A DNA stretch of 64,000 nucleotides from an uncultured Lachnospiraceae bacterium (GCA_910578885.1 CAJTSH010000007.1:43973-107972), one strand, 5' to 3'; positions 16,054-25,247 are shown, counted from the stretch's first letter. The notes: a model not told the origin generated them from the letters alone. Made by a program: numbers and translations.

Positions 16054-17652
16054 ATGGAATTTGTATCTGCAATCTTTCTGATCTTTGTTGCCATTGTCTG
16101 TGTTATTTATTTTGCTTTTCCGAAAAAGCATCGATGGGTGGTTCTTTTGATTGCCAGCTATCTGTTCTATTGGTTCAACAGTACCTACCTTGCGGCTGTT
16201 CTGGCAGGAATGACGGTTGTCACATGGCTGACGGGACTTATGATTGAGAAAACAAGCGACAAAGCATCGGAATATTTTAAAGAGCATCAGGCGCAGATGA
16301 CAGAGTCGGAAAGAAAGAGCTACAAGAATTCCGTTACCCAGAAGAAAAAGAGAATACTTCTTCTGGGAGTTTTGATTGATTTAGGAGTGCTGCTGTTTTT
16401 TAAATACCATAACTTTTTCTTGGGAAATGCGGCGTCTTTGTTGGGACTTTTCGGAATACCGATGAAGGATTACCGTTTTGATTTACTGCTTCCGCTTGGG
16501 ATTTCGTTTTATACCTTACAGGCAATTGCCTATATGGTAGATATTTACCGGAAAAAATACAGGGCGGACCGGCGCTTTTTTCGGTTTGCACTGTTTATGT
16601 CCTATTTTCCGCAGATTGTTCAGGGACCGATCGCAAGGTATCATAAGCTGGCGGAACAGATCTATCAGGAACATTCCTTTGATTTCACAAGGCTGAAATT
16701 TGGCTGTCAGCTGATTTTATGGGGCTTCATGAAAAAATTGATTTTGGCGGACCGGCTTGGAATTTTAGTTGATACAATATTTGATAATTATACAGATTAT
16801 CGAGGAGGAATTTTATTCTTAGGGGCAATTGGATTTGGACTGCAGACCTATGCGGACTTTTCAGGAGGAATGGAGATTGCGAGGGGGGTTTCGCAAATAT
16901 TCGGAATTGAGTTGGAAATCAATTTCAAACAGCCTTATTTTGCAAAATCCATAGAAGAATTCTGGAGGAGATGGCATATTACGCTCGGCACATGGATGAA
17001 GGATTACATATTTTATCCGTTATCGCTGTCGAAACGGTTCGCAAATCTGAGTAAGAAGGCGAGAAAACTTTTTGGAAATTATATCGGGAAAAAGCTTCCG
17101 TCTTTTCTGGCGATGTTTTTGGTTTACTTTCTGGTAGGATTCTGGCATGGTTCTAGTTGGAAATATGTGGTATATGGAGTCTGGAACGGCATTATTATTA
17201 CTTCGGGAATCCTGCTGGCTCCGGTTTATCAGAAGGGAATCGCATTATTCCATGTAAAGGAAGATTCTTATGGGTGGAAGTTTTTTCAGATGGTGCGCAC
17301 CTTTTTGCTCTGTTCCCTTGGCAGATTTTTTTCACGGGCGGGTTCCTGTATGATTGCATTTTCAATGATACGGAATATGTTCCTGTATCCAAGAACGTGG
17401 GAATTTTTTGACGGTACGCTGCTGACGCTGGGCTTGGATGCAAAGGACTTGACCGTTCTTGCTGCCATGATAATTTTATTATTGTTGGTGGACATTGCCC
17501 ATGAAAGGGGAGTTAAGATTCGTGAAAGCATTGCGTCTCAGGGATTTATTTTTCGTTGGCTGATCTATTGGACTGCCTTTTATCTGGTTGTGATTTTTGG
17601 AATGTATGGGCCTGCTTATGACAGCAGCTCCTTTATTTACCAACAGTTTTAG
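16054..17652 (+). CDS. MBOAT-family O-acyltransferase (DltB-like)
   Basis: A 532-residue polytopic membrane protein, somewhat longer than typical DltB. MBOAT hallmarks are present: LLLPLGISFYTLQAIAYMVD, YFPQIVQGPIARYH, EEFWRRWHITLGTWMKDYIF and the catalytic His at about residue 363 in LVGFWHGSSWKYVVYGVWNG. Roughly eleven hydrophobic segments can be counted, with a charged cytoplasmic loop at about 65-105 (KTSDKASEYFK to QKKKR). It would accept the acyl group from the carrier protein and pass it across the membrane. Position between the carrier and an SGNH protein is the dltB-C-D arrangement in altered order. Confidence 0.93.
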   Translation: MEFVSAIFLIFVAIVCVIYFAFPKKHRWVVLLIASYLFYWFNSTYLAAVLAGMTVVTWLTGLMIEKTSDKASEYFKEHQAQMTESERKSYKNSVTQKKKRILLLGVLIDLGVLLFFKYHNFFLGNAASLLGLFGIPMKDYRFDLLLPLGISFYTLQAIAYMVDIYRKKYRADRRFFRFALFMSYFPQIVQGPIARYHKLAEQIYQEHSFDFTRLKFGCQLILWGFMKKLILADRLGILVDTIFDNYTDYRGGILFLGAIGFGLQTYADFSGGMEIARGVSQIFGIELEINFKQPYFAKSIEEFWRRWHITLGTWMKDYIFYPLSLSKRFANLSKKARKLFGNYIGKKLPSFLAMFLVYFLVGFWHGSSWKYVVYGVWNGIIITSGILLAPVYQKGIALFHVKEDSYGWKFFQMVRTFLLCSLGRFFSRAGSCMIAFSMIRNMFLYPRTWEFFDGTLLTLGLDAKDLTVLAAMIILLLLVDIAHERGVKIRESIASQGFIFRWLIYWTAFYLVVIFGMYGPAYDSSSFIYQQF

Positions 17653-17654
17653 GG

Positions 17655-18767
17655 ATGAGGAACAAAAGGATGAAACATGATAGAATGTGGAAACGTATTA
17701 CTTGTAATCAACCTGTCGGTTGGTTACATAATATAATAGGAAACATCGGTTTTTTTCTGATGGGATTCGCAATTTTTCTGGGTATTCGGGGAATCTTTGG
17801 TGTTTCCAATGAATATTCGGAGCATGCGGAAATGATGATCGAGGGATATTATGAAGAACAGGAGAATACCTTAGATGCAGTATTTATCGGAAACAGCCAT
17901 ATTTACCGATACTGGCAGAGTGCATTTGCATGGGAGGAATATGGAATTGCGTCTTCTGCGCTGTCCGTGTCGGCAATGCCGGGAAGCACCATGAAGAATG
18001 TTGCGATTGAAGCATTGAAAACGCAGAAGCCCAAGGTGCTGGTGTTGGATGCAACGGCATTTGCACGTAAGGACAATGCGGAAAAAAAAGTCTATCTGCT
18101 GTTGGATAATATGAAATTCTCTTTCAACTATATTGACATGGTGGAAAATTACTGTGAGTCTGCCGGGGTGACAGGAATGGATAAGCTGCAGTATTATATT
18201 CCGATCATACAGTTTCATTCCCGGTGGAAGGAGCTTGGAAAGGCTGACTTTGTCCGGACTTATCCCTCGTATCTCAATTCCTGCTACATGGAGAGCTTCT
18301 TGACCTCGACGATTAAGGAGAGAGAACATCGCGCCACTGAGGTGAGAACGGAAATAGGCACAAATAATGAAGCAGATCTGAGGGATTTACTGGAATGGTG
18401 CACAGAGCAGGAGGTCAAGGTTCTGTTTCTGGCAGTGCCGATGCTGCGGAGCGAAGAAAAGCTGGGAATGATTAACCGCGTGGAAGATATTGTAAAAGAA
18501 TATGGAGTTGATTTTATTGACTATAATGAGGTAGAATTGTATGAAAGCTTTGATTTTCAGGTGACACAGGATTTTCAGGATACAAATCATACAAATATCA
18601 ATGGTTCCTACAAATTTACAAAGGTATTTGGGAAATATCTGAAAGAACAATATGGTCTTATGGATCACCGCGGAGAAACGCTCTATGCTTCTTGGGACGA
18701 GAAAGCGAGGGAATATGATGAGCTGATTCAGGAGTATTTTATTTATCCCCGCGAGGTCATTGATTGA
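17655..18767 (+). CDS. DltD/AlgX-like SGNH-fold acyltransferase partner, membrane-anchored
   Basis: A 370-residue protein with one N-terminal membrane segment (about 24-50) and an extracellular SGNH-hydrolase-like domain. Motifs: the block I serine in FIGNSHIYRYW (about residue 81) and a C-terminal D-x2-H pair in DTNHTNINGSYKF, matching the Ser...Asp/His arrangement of DltD, PatB and AlgX partners of MBOAT proteins. It probably completes transfer of the acyl group to the surface polymer. The ATG at 17655 and the ATG at 17670 are both possible; neither has ideal spacing. The gene ends inside the start region of the response regulator, so the regulator is part of the operon. Confidence 0.85.
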   Translation: MRNKRMKHDRMWKRITCNQPVGWLHNIIGNIGFFLMGFAIFLGIRGIFGVSNEYSEHAEMMIEGYYEEQENTLDAVFIGNSHIYRYWQSAFAWEEYGIASSALSVSAMPGSTMKNVAIEALKTQKPKVLVLDATAFARKDNAEKKVYLLLDNMKFSFNYIDMVENYCESAGVTGMDKLQYYIPIIQFHSRWKELGKADFVRTYPSYLNSCYMESFLTSTIKEREHRATEVRTEIGTNNEADLRDLLEWCTEQEVKVLFLAVPMLRSEEKLGMINRVEDIVKEYGVDFIDYNEVELYESFDFQVTQDFQDTNHTNINGSYKFTKVFGKYLKEQYGLMDHRGETLYASWDEKAREYDELIQEYFIYPREVID

Positions 18768-18777
18768 TGGTGAAGAG

Positions 18778-19467
18778 ATGGAAAAAACGGTTATATTGAT
18801 TATTGAAGATGAAAGGAAGCTGCTAAAAACATTGGCAGATTTTTTGACAATGAATCACTATCAGGTCTATACCGCAGAGGATGGATTGAAGGGAATTCAA
18901 CTGTTTATGGAGCACAGGGGAGAGATAAAATGTGTGCTATTGGATGTTATGCTGCCGTTTGCCGACGGAAATGAGGTTCTAAAACAGATTCGGATTTTTT
19001 CCAATGTTCCGGTTATTATGTTGACGGCAAAAGAGGAAGTGGAGGATCAGTTGGAGAGTTTTTCCAATGGGGCAGATGATTATATCGTAAAGCCATATTC
19101 TCTGGCGGTCGTAAAGATGCATCTGGAGGCGGTGCTGAAGCGTTTTGGCAAAGAACGGGATTTCCTGACGGCGGGAGACATCAGAATCGAGGTTGAAGCG
19201 CAGAAAATATTTGTAAAGGATGTGTTCGTGGAGACAACGCCGAAGGAATTTGAGGTAATGCATTTCTTTATGAAAAACGAAGGCGTTGTTCTCACGAGAG
19301 ATCAGATTCTGGATAGTGTCTGGGGCTATCACTATGTGGGAGATACCAGAACGATTGATACGATTGTAAAGCAGCTTCGGAAGAAGTTAGGAGATGTTGT
19401 CTACATCCGGACGGTATACGGAGTAGGTTATTGTTTTGAGGGGAAAGGAAATGACAAACAGACTTAG
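18778..19467 (+). CDS. OmpR/PhoB-family response regulator
   Basis: About 229 residues. The receiver domain has the acidic pocket (IIEDERK), phospho-acceptor Asp in VLLDVMLPFADG, switch Thr in IMLTAKEEVED and Lys in YIVKPYS. The C-terminal winged helix covers about 130-225 (TPKEFEVMHFFMKNEG, TRDQILDSVWG, TIDTIVKQLRKKLG, IRTVYGVGYCFEG). The ATG at 18778 gives the usual start at MEKTVILIIEDE; a TTG at 18760 overlapping the upstream stop is an alternative. Being co-transcribed with the dlt-like genes, it likely regulates them, perhaps in response to envelope-acting peptides, as for related systems. Confidence 0.93.
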   Translation: MEKTVILIIEDERKLLKTLADFLTMNHYQVYTAEDGLKGIQLFMEHRGEIKCVLLDVMLPFADGNEVLKQIRIFSNVPVIMLTAKEEVEDQLESFSNGADDYIVKPYSLAVVKMHLEAVLKRFGKERDFLTAGDIRIEVEAQKIFVKDVFVETTPKEFEVMHFFMKNEGVVLTRDQILDSVWGYHYVGDTRTIDTIVKQLRKKLGDVVYIRTVYGVGYCFEGKGNDKQT

Positions 19468-20890
19468 TACGAAAATGTTATTTCTACATTGCCTCTTTGC
19501 AATTTTTGTATTGGGAGGCAGTGTACTATTGTGCAGTGTTTTTATGCCTGTCTATTATGAGCGTTTGGAAGAACGGAAGATTATGCAGGCGTACAGTGAC
19601 ATTGGAGAATTGGATTTATCCGCATTAGAGGAAAGAGATTATGCTCTGCTTTTAAGTTATGAGGATGAGAATATAAGCTTTTATATTGCGGATGAGGACA
19701 TGACGCCGATTTATTCAACGGCTGACAGTGAGAGTGCAATCCATCGTAATATTATCATGAAACTGGAGAAATTTTCATATGATCCGGAGGTCGTCAGTAA
19801 TAATGGGAAGCTTGTAGAATCAGTAAAATTGAGAGGAATCTTAACGCAGGATGGAAGAGATTATTATGTTGCAATTAAGGATTTCGCCGCAGGGGAACGT
19901 TCTATTACGATTGTAGAAAAATTCTATGTGGTAGTGTTTCTGCTCGTGCTGCTTCCAATCAGTATCCCGATGCTCTTTTTGTTGAGACATTTTTTTAAGC
20001 CTGTGGATAAGCTGGTCCGGATAAGCGCTCAGATGGCGAAGGGTAATTATGAAGAGAAGGCGCAGGAGGACGGAATATATGCGGAGCTGAATCAGCTGGC
20101 AAAAAGTATTAATCAGATGTCAAAGCAGCTTTTAAGTCAGACAGAGCAGATGGAAGAAGGAAGGAAACAGCTTTTAAATCAGAATGTCCGGCAGGAGAGG
20201 ATGGAAAAACTGCGGAAGGACATGATCGCCAATATTTCCCACGAACTGAAGACCCCGCTGGCAGTGATTTCTAATCAGGTGGAAATGCTGCAATATACGA
20301 AAGATGACAGCGAATATTACATTGCTTCCATTCAGGAAGAAGTTGTTAAGATGTCCGATATGGTCAGCCGGATTCTGGATAGTTCAGTCATGGAGCATCA
20401 GATGGAGAATATGGTTCAGAAAAGGCTGGATATGAAAGAGGTCATAGAGTATATTGCCATGAAATATGAGGGACTGGCAAAAAAGAAGAAACTGCATATA
20501 GAAACGTTCTTGTCCGAAGATTGTTTTGTCTATGGCGACAGGGAGTATATTGAGCAGGCAGTCAACAATTATATAATGAATGCTTTTGAACATACGGATT
20601 TTGGAGGAAATATCCGTATTACGTTAAAAAGGCAGGAAACATCTATTCGGGTCAGCGTATATAACGAGGGCAGGCAGATTCCGAAAGAAGAGTTAGGACA
20701 TATCTGGAGCAGTTATTATAGGAACCGGACGGAGCCGAAATATGAGAGAAATGGGTTTTCTCATGCGGGACTTGGATTGTATATTGTGCAGAATGCAGTT
20801 ACAATGCATGGCGGAGCTTATGGAGTGGAGAACGTTTCTGCCGGTGTGGAGTTCTGGTTTACACTGCCGTGTTTAAAATCAGATGATTAA
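19451..20890 (+). CDS. Sensor histidine kinase (HAMP, HisKA, HATPase_c)
   Basis: About 479 residues from ATG 19451 (GAGGGG seven bases upstream), overlapping the response regulator by 17 bases. Two membrane segments (about 10-33 and 160-182) flank an extracytoplasmic sensor of about 125 residues with no recognised fold. Then come a HAMP linker, a HisKA domain with the phospho-acceptor His in ANISHELKTPLAVI (about residue 263), and HATPase_c (NNYIMNAFEHT, HAGLGLYIVQNAVTMHGG). It pairs with the regulator just upstream. It ends the operon; the next gene is convergent, 40 bp away, with no clear terminator between them. Confidence 0.93.
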   Translation: MTNRLSTKMLFLHCLFAIFVLGGSVLLCSVFMPVYYERLEERKIMQAYSDIGELDLSALEERDYALLLSYEDENISFYIADEDMTPIYSTADSESAIHRNIIMKLEKFSYDPEVVSNNGKLVESVKLRGILTQDGRDYYVAIKDFAAGERSITIVEKFYVVVFLLVLLPISIPMLFLLRHFFKPVDKLVRISAQMAKGNYEEKAQEDGIYAELNQLAKSINQMSKQLLSQTEQMEEGRKQLLNQNVRQERMEKLRKDMIANISHELKTPLAVISNQVEMLQYTKDDSEYYIASIQEEVVKMSDMVSRILDSSVMEHQMENMVQKRLDMKEVIEYIAMKYEGLAKKKKLHIETFLSEDCFVYGDREYIEQAVNNYIMNAFEHTDFGGNIRITLKRQETSIRVSVYNEGRQIPKEELGHIWSSYYRNRTEPKYERNGFSHAGLGLYIVQNAVTMHGGAYGVENVSAGVEFWFTLPCLKSDD

Positions 20891-20930
20891 GAAAATATTT
20901 GTACAGCTTTACCTTACATTCTCTAAAACT

Positions 20931-22517
20931 CTAAACATATAATTGCGTTTGACAAACCTTATGGTAGATTGCCAGAGTTGCCAGTAGTATCAGACAAGTA
21001 ATACCAAGCATAATTATCATTTGGTAATGCGGGAATATAATGCAAAGATACAATGGAGTTAAACTGCTTGCCATACCAATTACAACCGTAGCCAAAACTG
21101 AAATCGCCCCACCTTTTACCGCATAATACTCACTTGTCCAATCATACTTAGGAAACTTGATATTCAGATAAATACCAAGAACCGAAATGGAAAAAGCATA
21201 TACCGTAGGAATAAGAAACATCAGTACCGTCTGCATCAAGGAGGATGGAATCGCAGTTCTTATAAAAATTACACTGACATATAAGACAGGGAGTATCACT
21301 GTTAAATTTACCGCAATTTTAGAATTGTAAACTGTCCTTGCCTGTGTTGGAACGGAACACATAATCCATCGGTTTTTTCCCTCTAAAGACAAGGATGCTG
21401 CTGTAGTGGAAGTCATACTCACAAAAACAGCCAGTGCAATTGGCATGATATTTTGAATGACGCTCATAATTCCCATCACTTCTGCTTGCTGCCGTAAAGT
21501 GGACGGCATAAAAAATACTGCGAAACTTGCCACAACTAAAAGCAAGACAATTCCAATACATGAATTTAAGGCATAAATCGTACATGAACTTAATCGGTGA
21601 AGCTCTTTTTTATACAATGCCATAAACGGCGATGAAGATTTTAATGCTCCTATTTTATAATCTTTTTTTGCATAATGTGAAAATACCGCTGTATTCAATG
21701 TTTTATAATAATGGGAGACAATCGTTACGAAAGCAATGCCTGATAGCAGGGAAACAGCGGCAAAGATGGCAAATCCCACCAAATCATTATGCAATAAAGC
21801 ATTTGTAAAAAGAACGGCAGGCGGATAAAATTTGTTTACCGTTTCTGCTATTGCCATGCCTAAATTGGTTATCTGCGCCTTATCCATTGATTGTGTTTTT
21901 GCAGAAGCGAATACAATCATCAATACGGCAGCCGTACTCAAAACCAACGAAAAAATATTTTTATGTCTGGAGCGTGATGAAACTGCAACAATTAAAACGC
22001 CTAATGATAATGAAATTATCATAGGAATAATCGGCGTCAGAAATAATGCCCCCGCTAAGAACAGATAGCTGCAAATCGGCGGGCGTTCATACCAGATATA
22101 AATAATGCTTGACGGCAGCATGGCTATAAAGCTGATTATCAGATTGGTGAGATACAGCAGCGTTACACGGCTTGTTACAATAGAAATCGTATTTACAGGC
22201 ATAGACATAACCATATCATAATCTTTTAATCCAATGAGCACTCCTGTACTTTTAACAAATGTAAGGGTCAAAGTTGCTAAAGAGCAGACCACTACCATGA
22301 GCGTTGGTAATGCTTCGCTGAGTCCCGCTAATGCCATGCTATTGCTGAATTTTGTCGTATAGACTATAAGAATGGCAATGGCGGCCAATCCTAAAACAGC
22401 AACAATCGCAGAACGTTGTTTATCCTGTTTACCACGAGAATGAATCAATCGGTTAATTCCGAAAAGATTGTACATCTGCATCCTTAAGAGATACTTATAC
22501 TTGCCTTTCATTTTCAA
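20931..22517 (-). CDS. ABC-2-type exporter permease
   Basis: A 528-residue integral membrane protein with about twelve hydrophobic segments in two groups, separated by a soluble part containing KKDYKIGALKSSSPFMALYKKE. It is the membrane half of the exporter whose ATPase gene overlaps its start by about 23 bases. The family resembles large ABC-2 permeases of unknown substrate in Firmicutes, some near peptide or multidrug exporters; the substrate is not readable. Codon use is AT-rich compared with flanking genes, suggesting transfer. A second possible start is Met3 at 22511. Confidence 0.85.
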   Translation of the reverse strand: MKMKGKYKYLLRMQMYNLFGINRLIHSRGKQDKQRSAIVAVLGLAAIAILIVYTTKFSNSMALAGLSEALPTLMVVVCSLATLTLTFVKSTGVLIGLKDYDMVMSMPVNTISIVTSRVTLLYLTNLIISFIAMLPSSIIYIWYERPPICSYLFLAGALFLTPIIPMIISLSLGVLIVAVSSRSRHKNIFSLVLSTAAVLMIVFASAKTQSMDKAQITNLGMAIAETVNKFYPPAVLFTNALLHNDLVGFAIFAAVSLLSGIAFVTIVSHYYKTLNTAVFSHYAKKDYKIGALKSSSPFMALYKKELHRLSSCTIYALNSCIGIVLLLVVASFAVFFMPSTLRQQAEVMGIMSVIQNIMPIALAVFVSMTSTTAASLSLEGKNRWIMCSVPTQARTVYNSKIAVNLTVILPVLYVSVIFIRTAIPSSLMQTVLMFLIPTVYAFSISVLGIYLNIKFPKYDWTSEYYAVKGGAISVLATVVIGMASSLTPLYLCIIFPHYQMIIMLGITCLILLATLAIYHKVCQTQLYV

Positions 22518-23226
22518 CTACCTCCATAAATACATCTTCAAGACTATGGCTGCCTTTGATTTCTTCCATTGTTCCACTTTCTATCAATTTACCGTTATTG
22601 ATGATAGTAACCTTGTCGCACAATTTTTCGGCAACTTCAAGCACATGAGTGGAGAAAAAAATTGCCGCCCCTGCATCACATAGTTCACGCATCATCTTCT
22701 TTAGATGAAAAGATGCTTCAGGGTCAAGACCTACGAATGGCTCGTCCAATACTAAAAGATGCGGGGAATGTATAAATGCACCTATCAACGCAAGCTTTTG
22801 TTTCATACCATGCGAATAGGAGCTGATTAAATCCCCCAGACGATCCGTTAATTTAAGAACATCTGCAAATTTTTGTATTCTTGGAACTCTTTCCTTTGCA
22901 GGAACAGAAAACATATCGCACATATAGTTTAAATACTGGATGCCTGTTACATAGTCATATAAGTCAGGATTGTCTGGAATATAAGCTGTCATGGATTTGC
23001 ATTTCACAGGCTCGTCCTTCACGGAATGACCATTTATAAGGATTTCCCCCTCGTCAAAGTCCATTATCCCGACAACCGCACGGATTGTTGTTGTTTTCCC
23101 CGCACCATTGTGACCAATAAAAGCATGGATTTCTCCTGCTTTTACCGTCAAATTCAAACTGTCAACAGCCTTTTTGTTTCCAGAATAAACTTTAGTATAA
23201 TTCTTGATTTCTAATACATTGTTCAA
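22495..23226 (-). CDS. ABC transporter ATPase
   Basis: A 243-residue nucleotide-binding protein with Walker A GHNGAGKTTT, signature SYSHGMKQKLAL, Walker B LLVLDEPFVGLD and the switch His in FFSTHVLE. It begins with TTG at 23226 (minus strand); AAGGAGG lies eight bases upstream and the next residues NNVLEIKNYTKVYSG fit the family. It forms an exporter with the permease downstream. The C-terminal tail (SHSLEDVFMEVVE) is typical of ABC-2 exporter ATPases. The upstream intergenic space holds palindromic TGATAAT sequence, a likely operator. Confidence 0.93.
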   Translation of the reverse strand: MNNVLEIKNYTKVYSGNKKAVDSLNLTVKAGEIHAFIGHNGAGKTTTIRAVVGIMDFDEGEILINGHSVKDEPVKCKSMTAYIPDNPDLYDYVTGIQYLNYMCDMFSVPAKERVPRIQKFADVLKLTDRLGDLISSYSHGMKQKLALIGAFIHSPHLLVLDEPFVGLDPEASFHLKKMMRELCDAGAAIFFSTHVLEVAEKLCDKVTIINNGKLIESGTMEEIKGSHSLEDVFMEVVENERQV

Positions 23227-23320
23227 TTTATGAGCCTCCTTACTGTTTTAGTTTTTGTACTTTTTCGCAATTGCCTACATTTTTTCTTCATGTGTATTAC
23301 CTCTTTTTTTGTTATCGGTT

Positions 23321-23344
23321 TGATAATGATATCATAATGATAAT
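23321..23344. promoter_or_regulatory. Palindromic TGATAAT-rich site upstream of the ABC ATPase gene
   Basis: This AT-rich stretch contains TGATAAT twice and the perfect 10-bp palindrome ATGATATCAT. A closely related perfect palindrome, TGATAATATTATCA, lies upstream of the regulator gene (23959-23972). Paired sites suggest one repressor binds both. Confidence 0.5.
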
Positions 23345-23393
23345 AAAAAGTCAAGAAAAATCCCATCCATCGCAGAGGACAGACGGGAAATTT

Positions 23394-23930
23394 TTAATCC
23401 ATTTTAGGCGGAGAGATTATAACGCCAATGGAATGCAGCTTTCGCCCCGCTGCTGATGTGTTGTTCCCATAAGGTTTTATTACATCCCGAATATTTCCAA
23501 TTAACATTTCAAGCTCCTCATCCGTTAGATAAAGAGGGGATAAGGAAAAACCAGATTTATCCTTTACAATGTCTATATCATCCCGTTTGCAATAATCTTG
23601 GAATAGTTCCGCAAAGCCAATGATATATTGCATAAACGACTGCATATAGGCTTCACCAGAGTTACTGTCTAAGATTTCTTTAAAATCCTTTGTCATATCA
23701 ATGTCTACCGCATAAGTTTTTTCTAAAGCACCTCTGACTTGTGTTTGATTCACTACCTTTAATACTTTGTCGTTTGTCATTCTTTTCAAATAGCGGTAAA
23801 GCGTTGCAGATGGAATATCCGAAAATGTTTCAGATAAATGTTTTGCGGTAGTTTCTCCACACTTTTGTATTTCCAGAAATAATTTACATTTAACAGGGTT
23901 CGTCAATACATCCATAATTTTTTTGTCCAT
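23394..23930 (-). CDS. Helix-turn-helix transcriptional regulator (ArsR/PadR-like winged helix)
   Basis: A 178-residue protein. The N-terminal 75 residues form a winged-helix domain (DVLTNPVKCKLFLEIQKCG, HLSETFSDIPSATLYRYLKRM, EKTYAV); the C-terminal part is alpha-helical without a recognised fold and may bind a ligand or dimerise. It heads the minus-strand exporter genes with ATG at 23930 after GGAGGG. Regulators placed like this usually repress their own ABC exporter and respond to its substrate. Palindromes at 23959 and 23321 are candidate binding sites. AT-rich like the transporter genes. Confidence 0.8.
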   Translation of the reverse strand: MDKKIMDVLTNPVKCKLFLEIQKCGETTAKHLSETFSDIPSATLYRYLKRMTNDKVLKVVNQTQVRGALEKTYAVDIDMTKDFKEILDSNSGEAYMQSFMQYIIGFAELFQDYCKRDDIDIVKDKSGFSLSPLYLTDEELEMLIGNIRDVIKPYGNNTSAAGRKLHSIGVIISPPKMD

Positions 23931-23958
23931 GCGTATCCCTCCAACAATTCAGTTTATG

Positions 23959-23972
23959 TGATAATATTATCA
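23959..23972. promoter_or_regulatory. Perfect palindrome TGATAATATTATCA, candidate operator
   Basis: A 14-bp perfect inverted repeat about 28 bp upstream of the regulator start. The half-site TGATAAT recurs at 23321. The rest of the 300-bp gap to the next gene (to 24233) holds no gene that can be supported, only the promoter at 24176. Confidence 0.55.
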
Positions 23973-24175
23973 TTTTGGTAGAAAAAATCCAATAACTTTT
24001 CATTAATGATAATTTATGATCACTGACCGGCAAAGTTTTTATACCTTACCCATTTTGGCAGTTATGCGTAAATTATTTCGCTATTCACAATCTCCCTTGG
24101 ATTGCGGGAAGTGGGAGTGCTTTGGCGGTGAGTGGGAACTGTTGCTCTGATTTCGTGCCGCTTCCCCGATTCACC

Positions 24176-24204
24176 TTGAAATAACAAGTGTTTGATAGTA
24201 TACT
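24176..24204 (+). promoter_or_regulatory. Sigma-A-type promoter for the Rpn nuclease gene
   Basis: TTGAAA (24176-24181), 17-bp spacer, TATACT (24199-24204). The gene begins 30 bp downstream. Confidence 0.7.
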
Positions 24205-24233
24205 GAGGGTAGCAAAAGAAAGGGATATGCAAG

Positions 24234-25193
24234 ATGACAAAGAGGACGCTGGATTTAAAACCAGATACGGTGCTAAAGAATTACTGGAGAAATAATGAAC
24301 AGTTTGCAGACCTCTTCAATGCGGTATTATTTGAGGGGGAGCAAGTTATCAAGCCGGAAGAATTAGAGGATATGGATACGGAAGAATCTTCGGTATTGGA
24401 GCATAAGGAATATGCGGAGAGCCTCAAAGCATCCAGAGACAATATAAAAGTAAGAAAGAAGTCTGCAGTACATGGTGTAGAGCTTGTATTACTCGGATTG
24501 GAAGGACAGGAACGCATCCATTATGCAATGCCGCTGAGAGTTATGGGTTATGATTATGGTACATATAAAAAGCAGTATGACAGCAATGCTAAAAAATATA
24601 AAACAGCGGATGGAATGAATGAAGATGAATACCTGTCAAGAATGAAAAGAGATGATAAATTCATGCCGGTCATAACAGTTGTTGTTTATTATGGTGAGAG
24701 ACCTTGGGACGGAGCAACAACACTTCATGGGATGCTGCATATCTCAAAAGAGGTTGCGAAATATGTAAATGATTACAAGATGCTGTTGGTCGAGGCTAGA
24801 CAGAATAATCTGACACTGCATAACATAAATAATGTGGATTTGTTTCATTTGTTGGAAATTCTCTTGGACAAAAGTAAGACCGTGAATGAAGCAAGAAATA
24901 AAGCCATAGAATATGCAAGAGAACATCTTGTAGATAAATCTGTGGTCATGACAGTAGCAGGAGCGACAAATTGCAGGATAGATTATAATGCACTGGATAG
25001 GAAAGGAGAGACGGATATGTGTACTGTATTTGAAGAAACATGGGCAGAAGGAAAAGCAGAAGGTATTATAGAAATTGGTTTTGAAATTGGACTTTCTGAA
25101 AATGAAATTTTAGAAAAACTGCAGAACATGTTAAATGTATCTTTACAGGCGGCACAGGAGTATATTGAAATGTTTAGAAAGCAGAAAGCATAA
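24234..25193 (+). CDS. Rpn-family recombination-promoting nuclease / transposase-like protein
   Basis: A 319-residue protein of the Rpn (formerly PDDEXK transposase-like) family. Features seen: TLDLKPDTVLKNYWRNNEQFADLFNA near the start (read as two short motifs), the SAVHGVELVLLGLEGQERIHYAMPLRVMGYDYGTYKKQ region in two parts, and ITVVVYYGERPW. The C-terminal third has the EGKAEGIIEIGFEIGLSENE repeat-like stretch common to the family. Such proteins are DNA nucleases linked to recombination or phage defence; the exact role is not readable. It has its own promoter and terminator, is AT-rich, and lacks flanking inverted repeats, so it is not an intact insertion sequence. Confidence 0.82.
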   Translation: MTKRTLDLKPDTVLKNYWRNNEQFADLFNAVLFEGEQVIKPEELEDMDTEESSVLEHKEYAESLKASRDNIKVRKKSAVHGVELVLLGLEGQERIHYAMPLRVMGYDYGTYKKQYDSNAKKYKTADGMNEDEYLSRMKRDDKFMPVITVVVYYGERPWDGATTLHGMLHISKEVAKYVNDYKMLLVEARQNNLTLHNINNVDLFHLLEILLDKSKTVNEARNKAIEYAREHLVDKSVVMTVAGATNCRIDYNALDRKGETDMCTVFEETWAEGKAEGIIEIGFEIGLSENEILEKLQNMLNVSLQAAQEYIEMFRKQKA

Positions 25194-25220
25194 TAGCCAG
25201 AAAGAGCTTTGAGTGGATGG

Positions 25221-25247
25221 ATCCCCCAGCAATGGGGGATTTTGATT
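25221..25247 (+). terminator. Rho-independent terminator after the Rpn gene
   Basis: ATCCCCC and GGGGGAT form a 7-bp GC-rich stem with an AGCAAT loop, followed by TTTGATTGTT. Confidence 0.75.

Noticed and set aside
24234..25193. Treating the Rpn gene as an intact insertion sequence
   Set aside because: No terminal inverted repeats or target duplications were seen around it; it has its own promoter and terminator like a normal gene.
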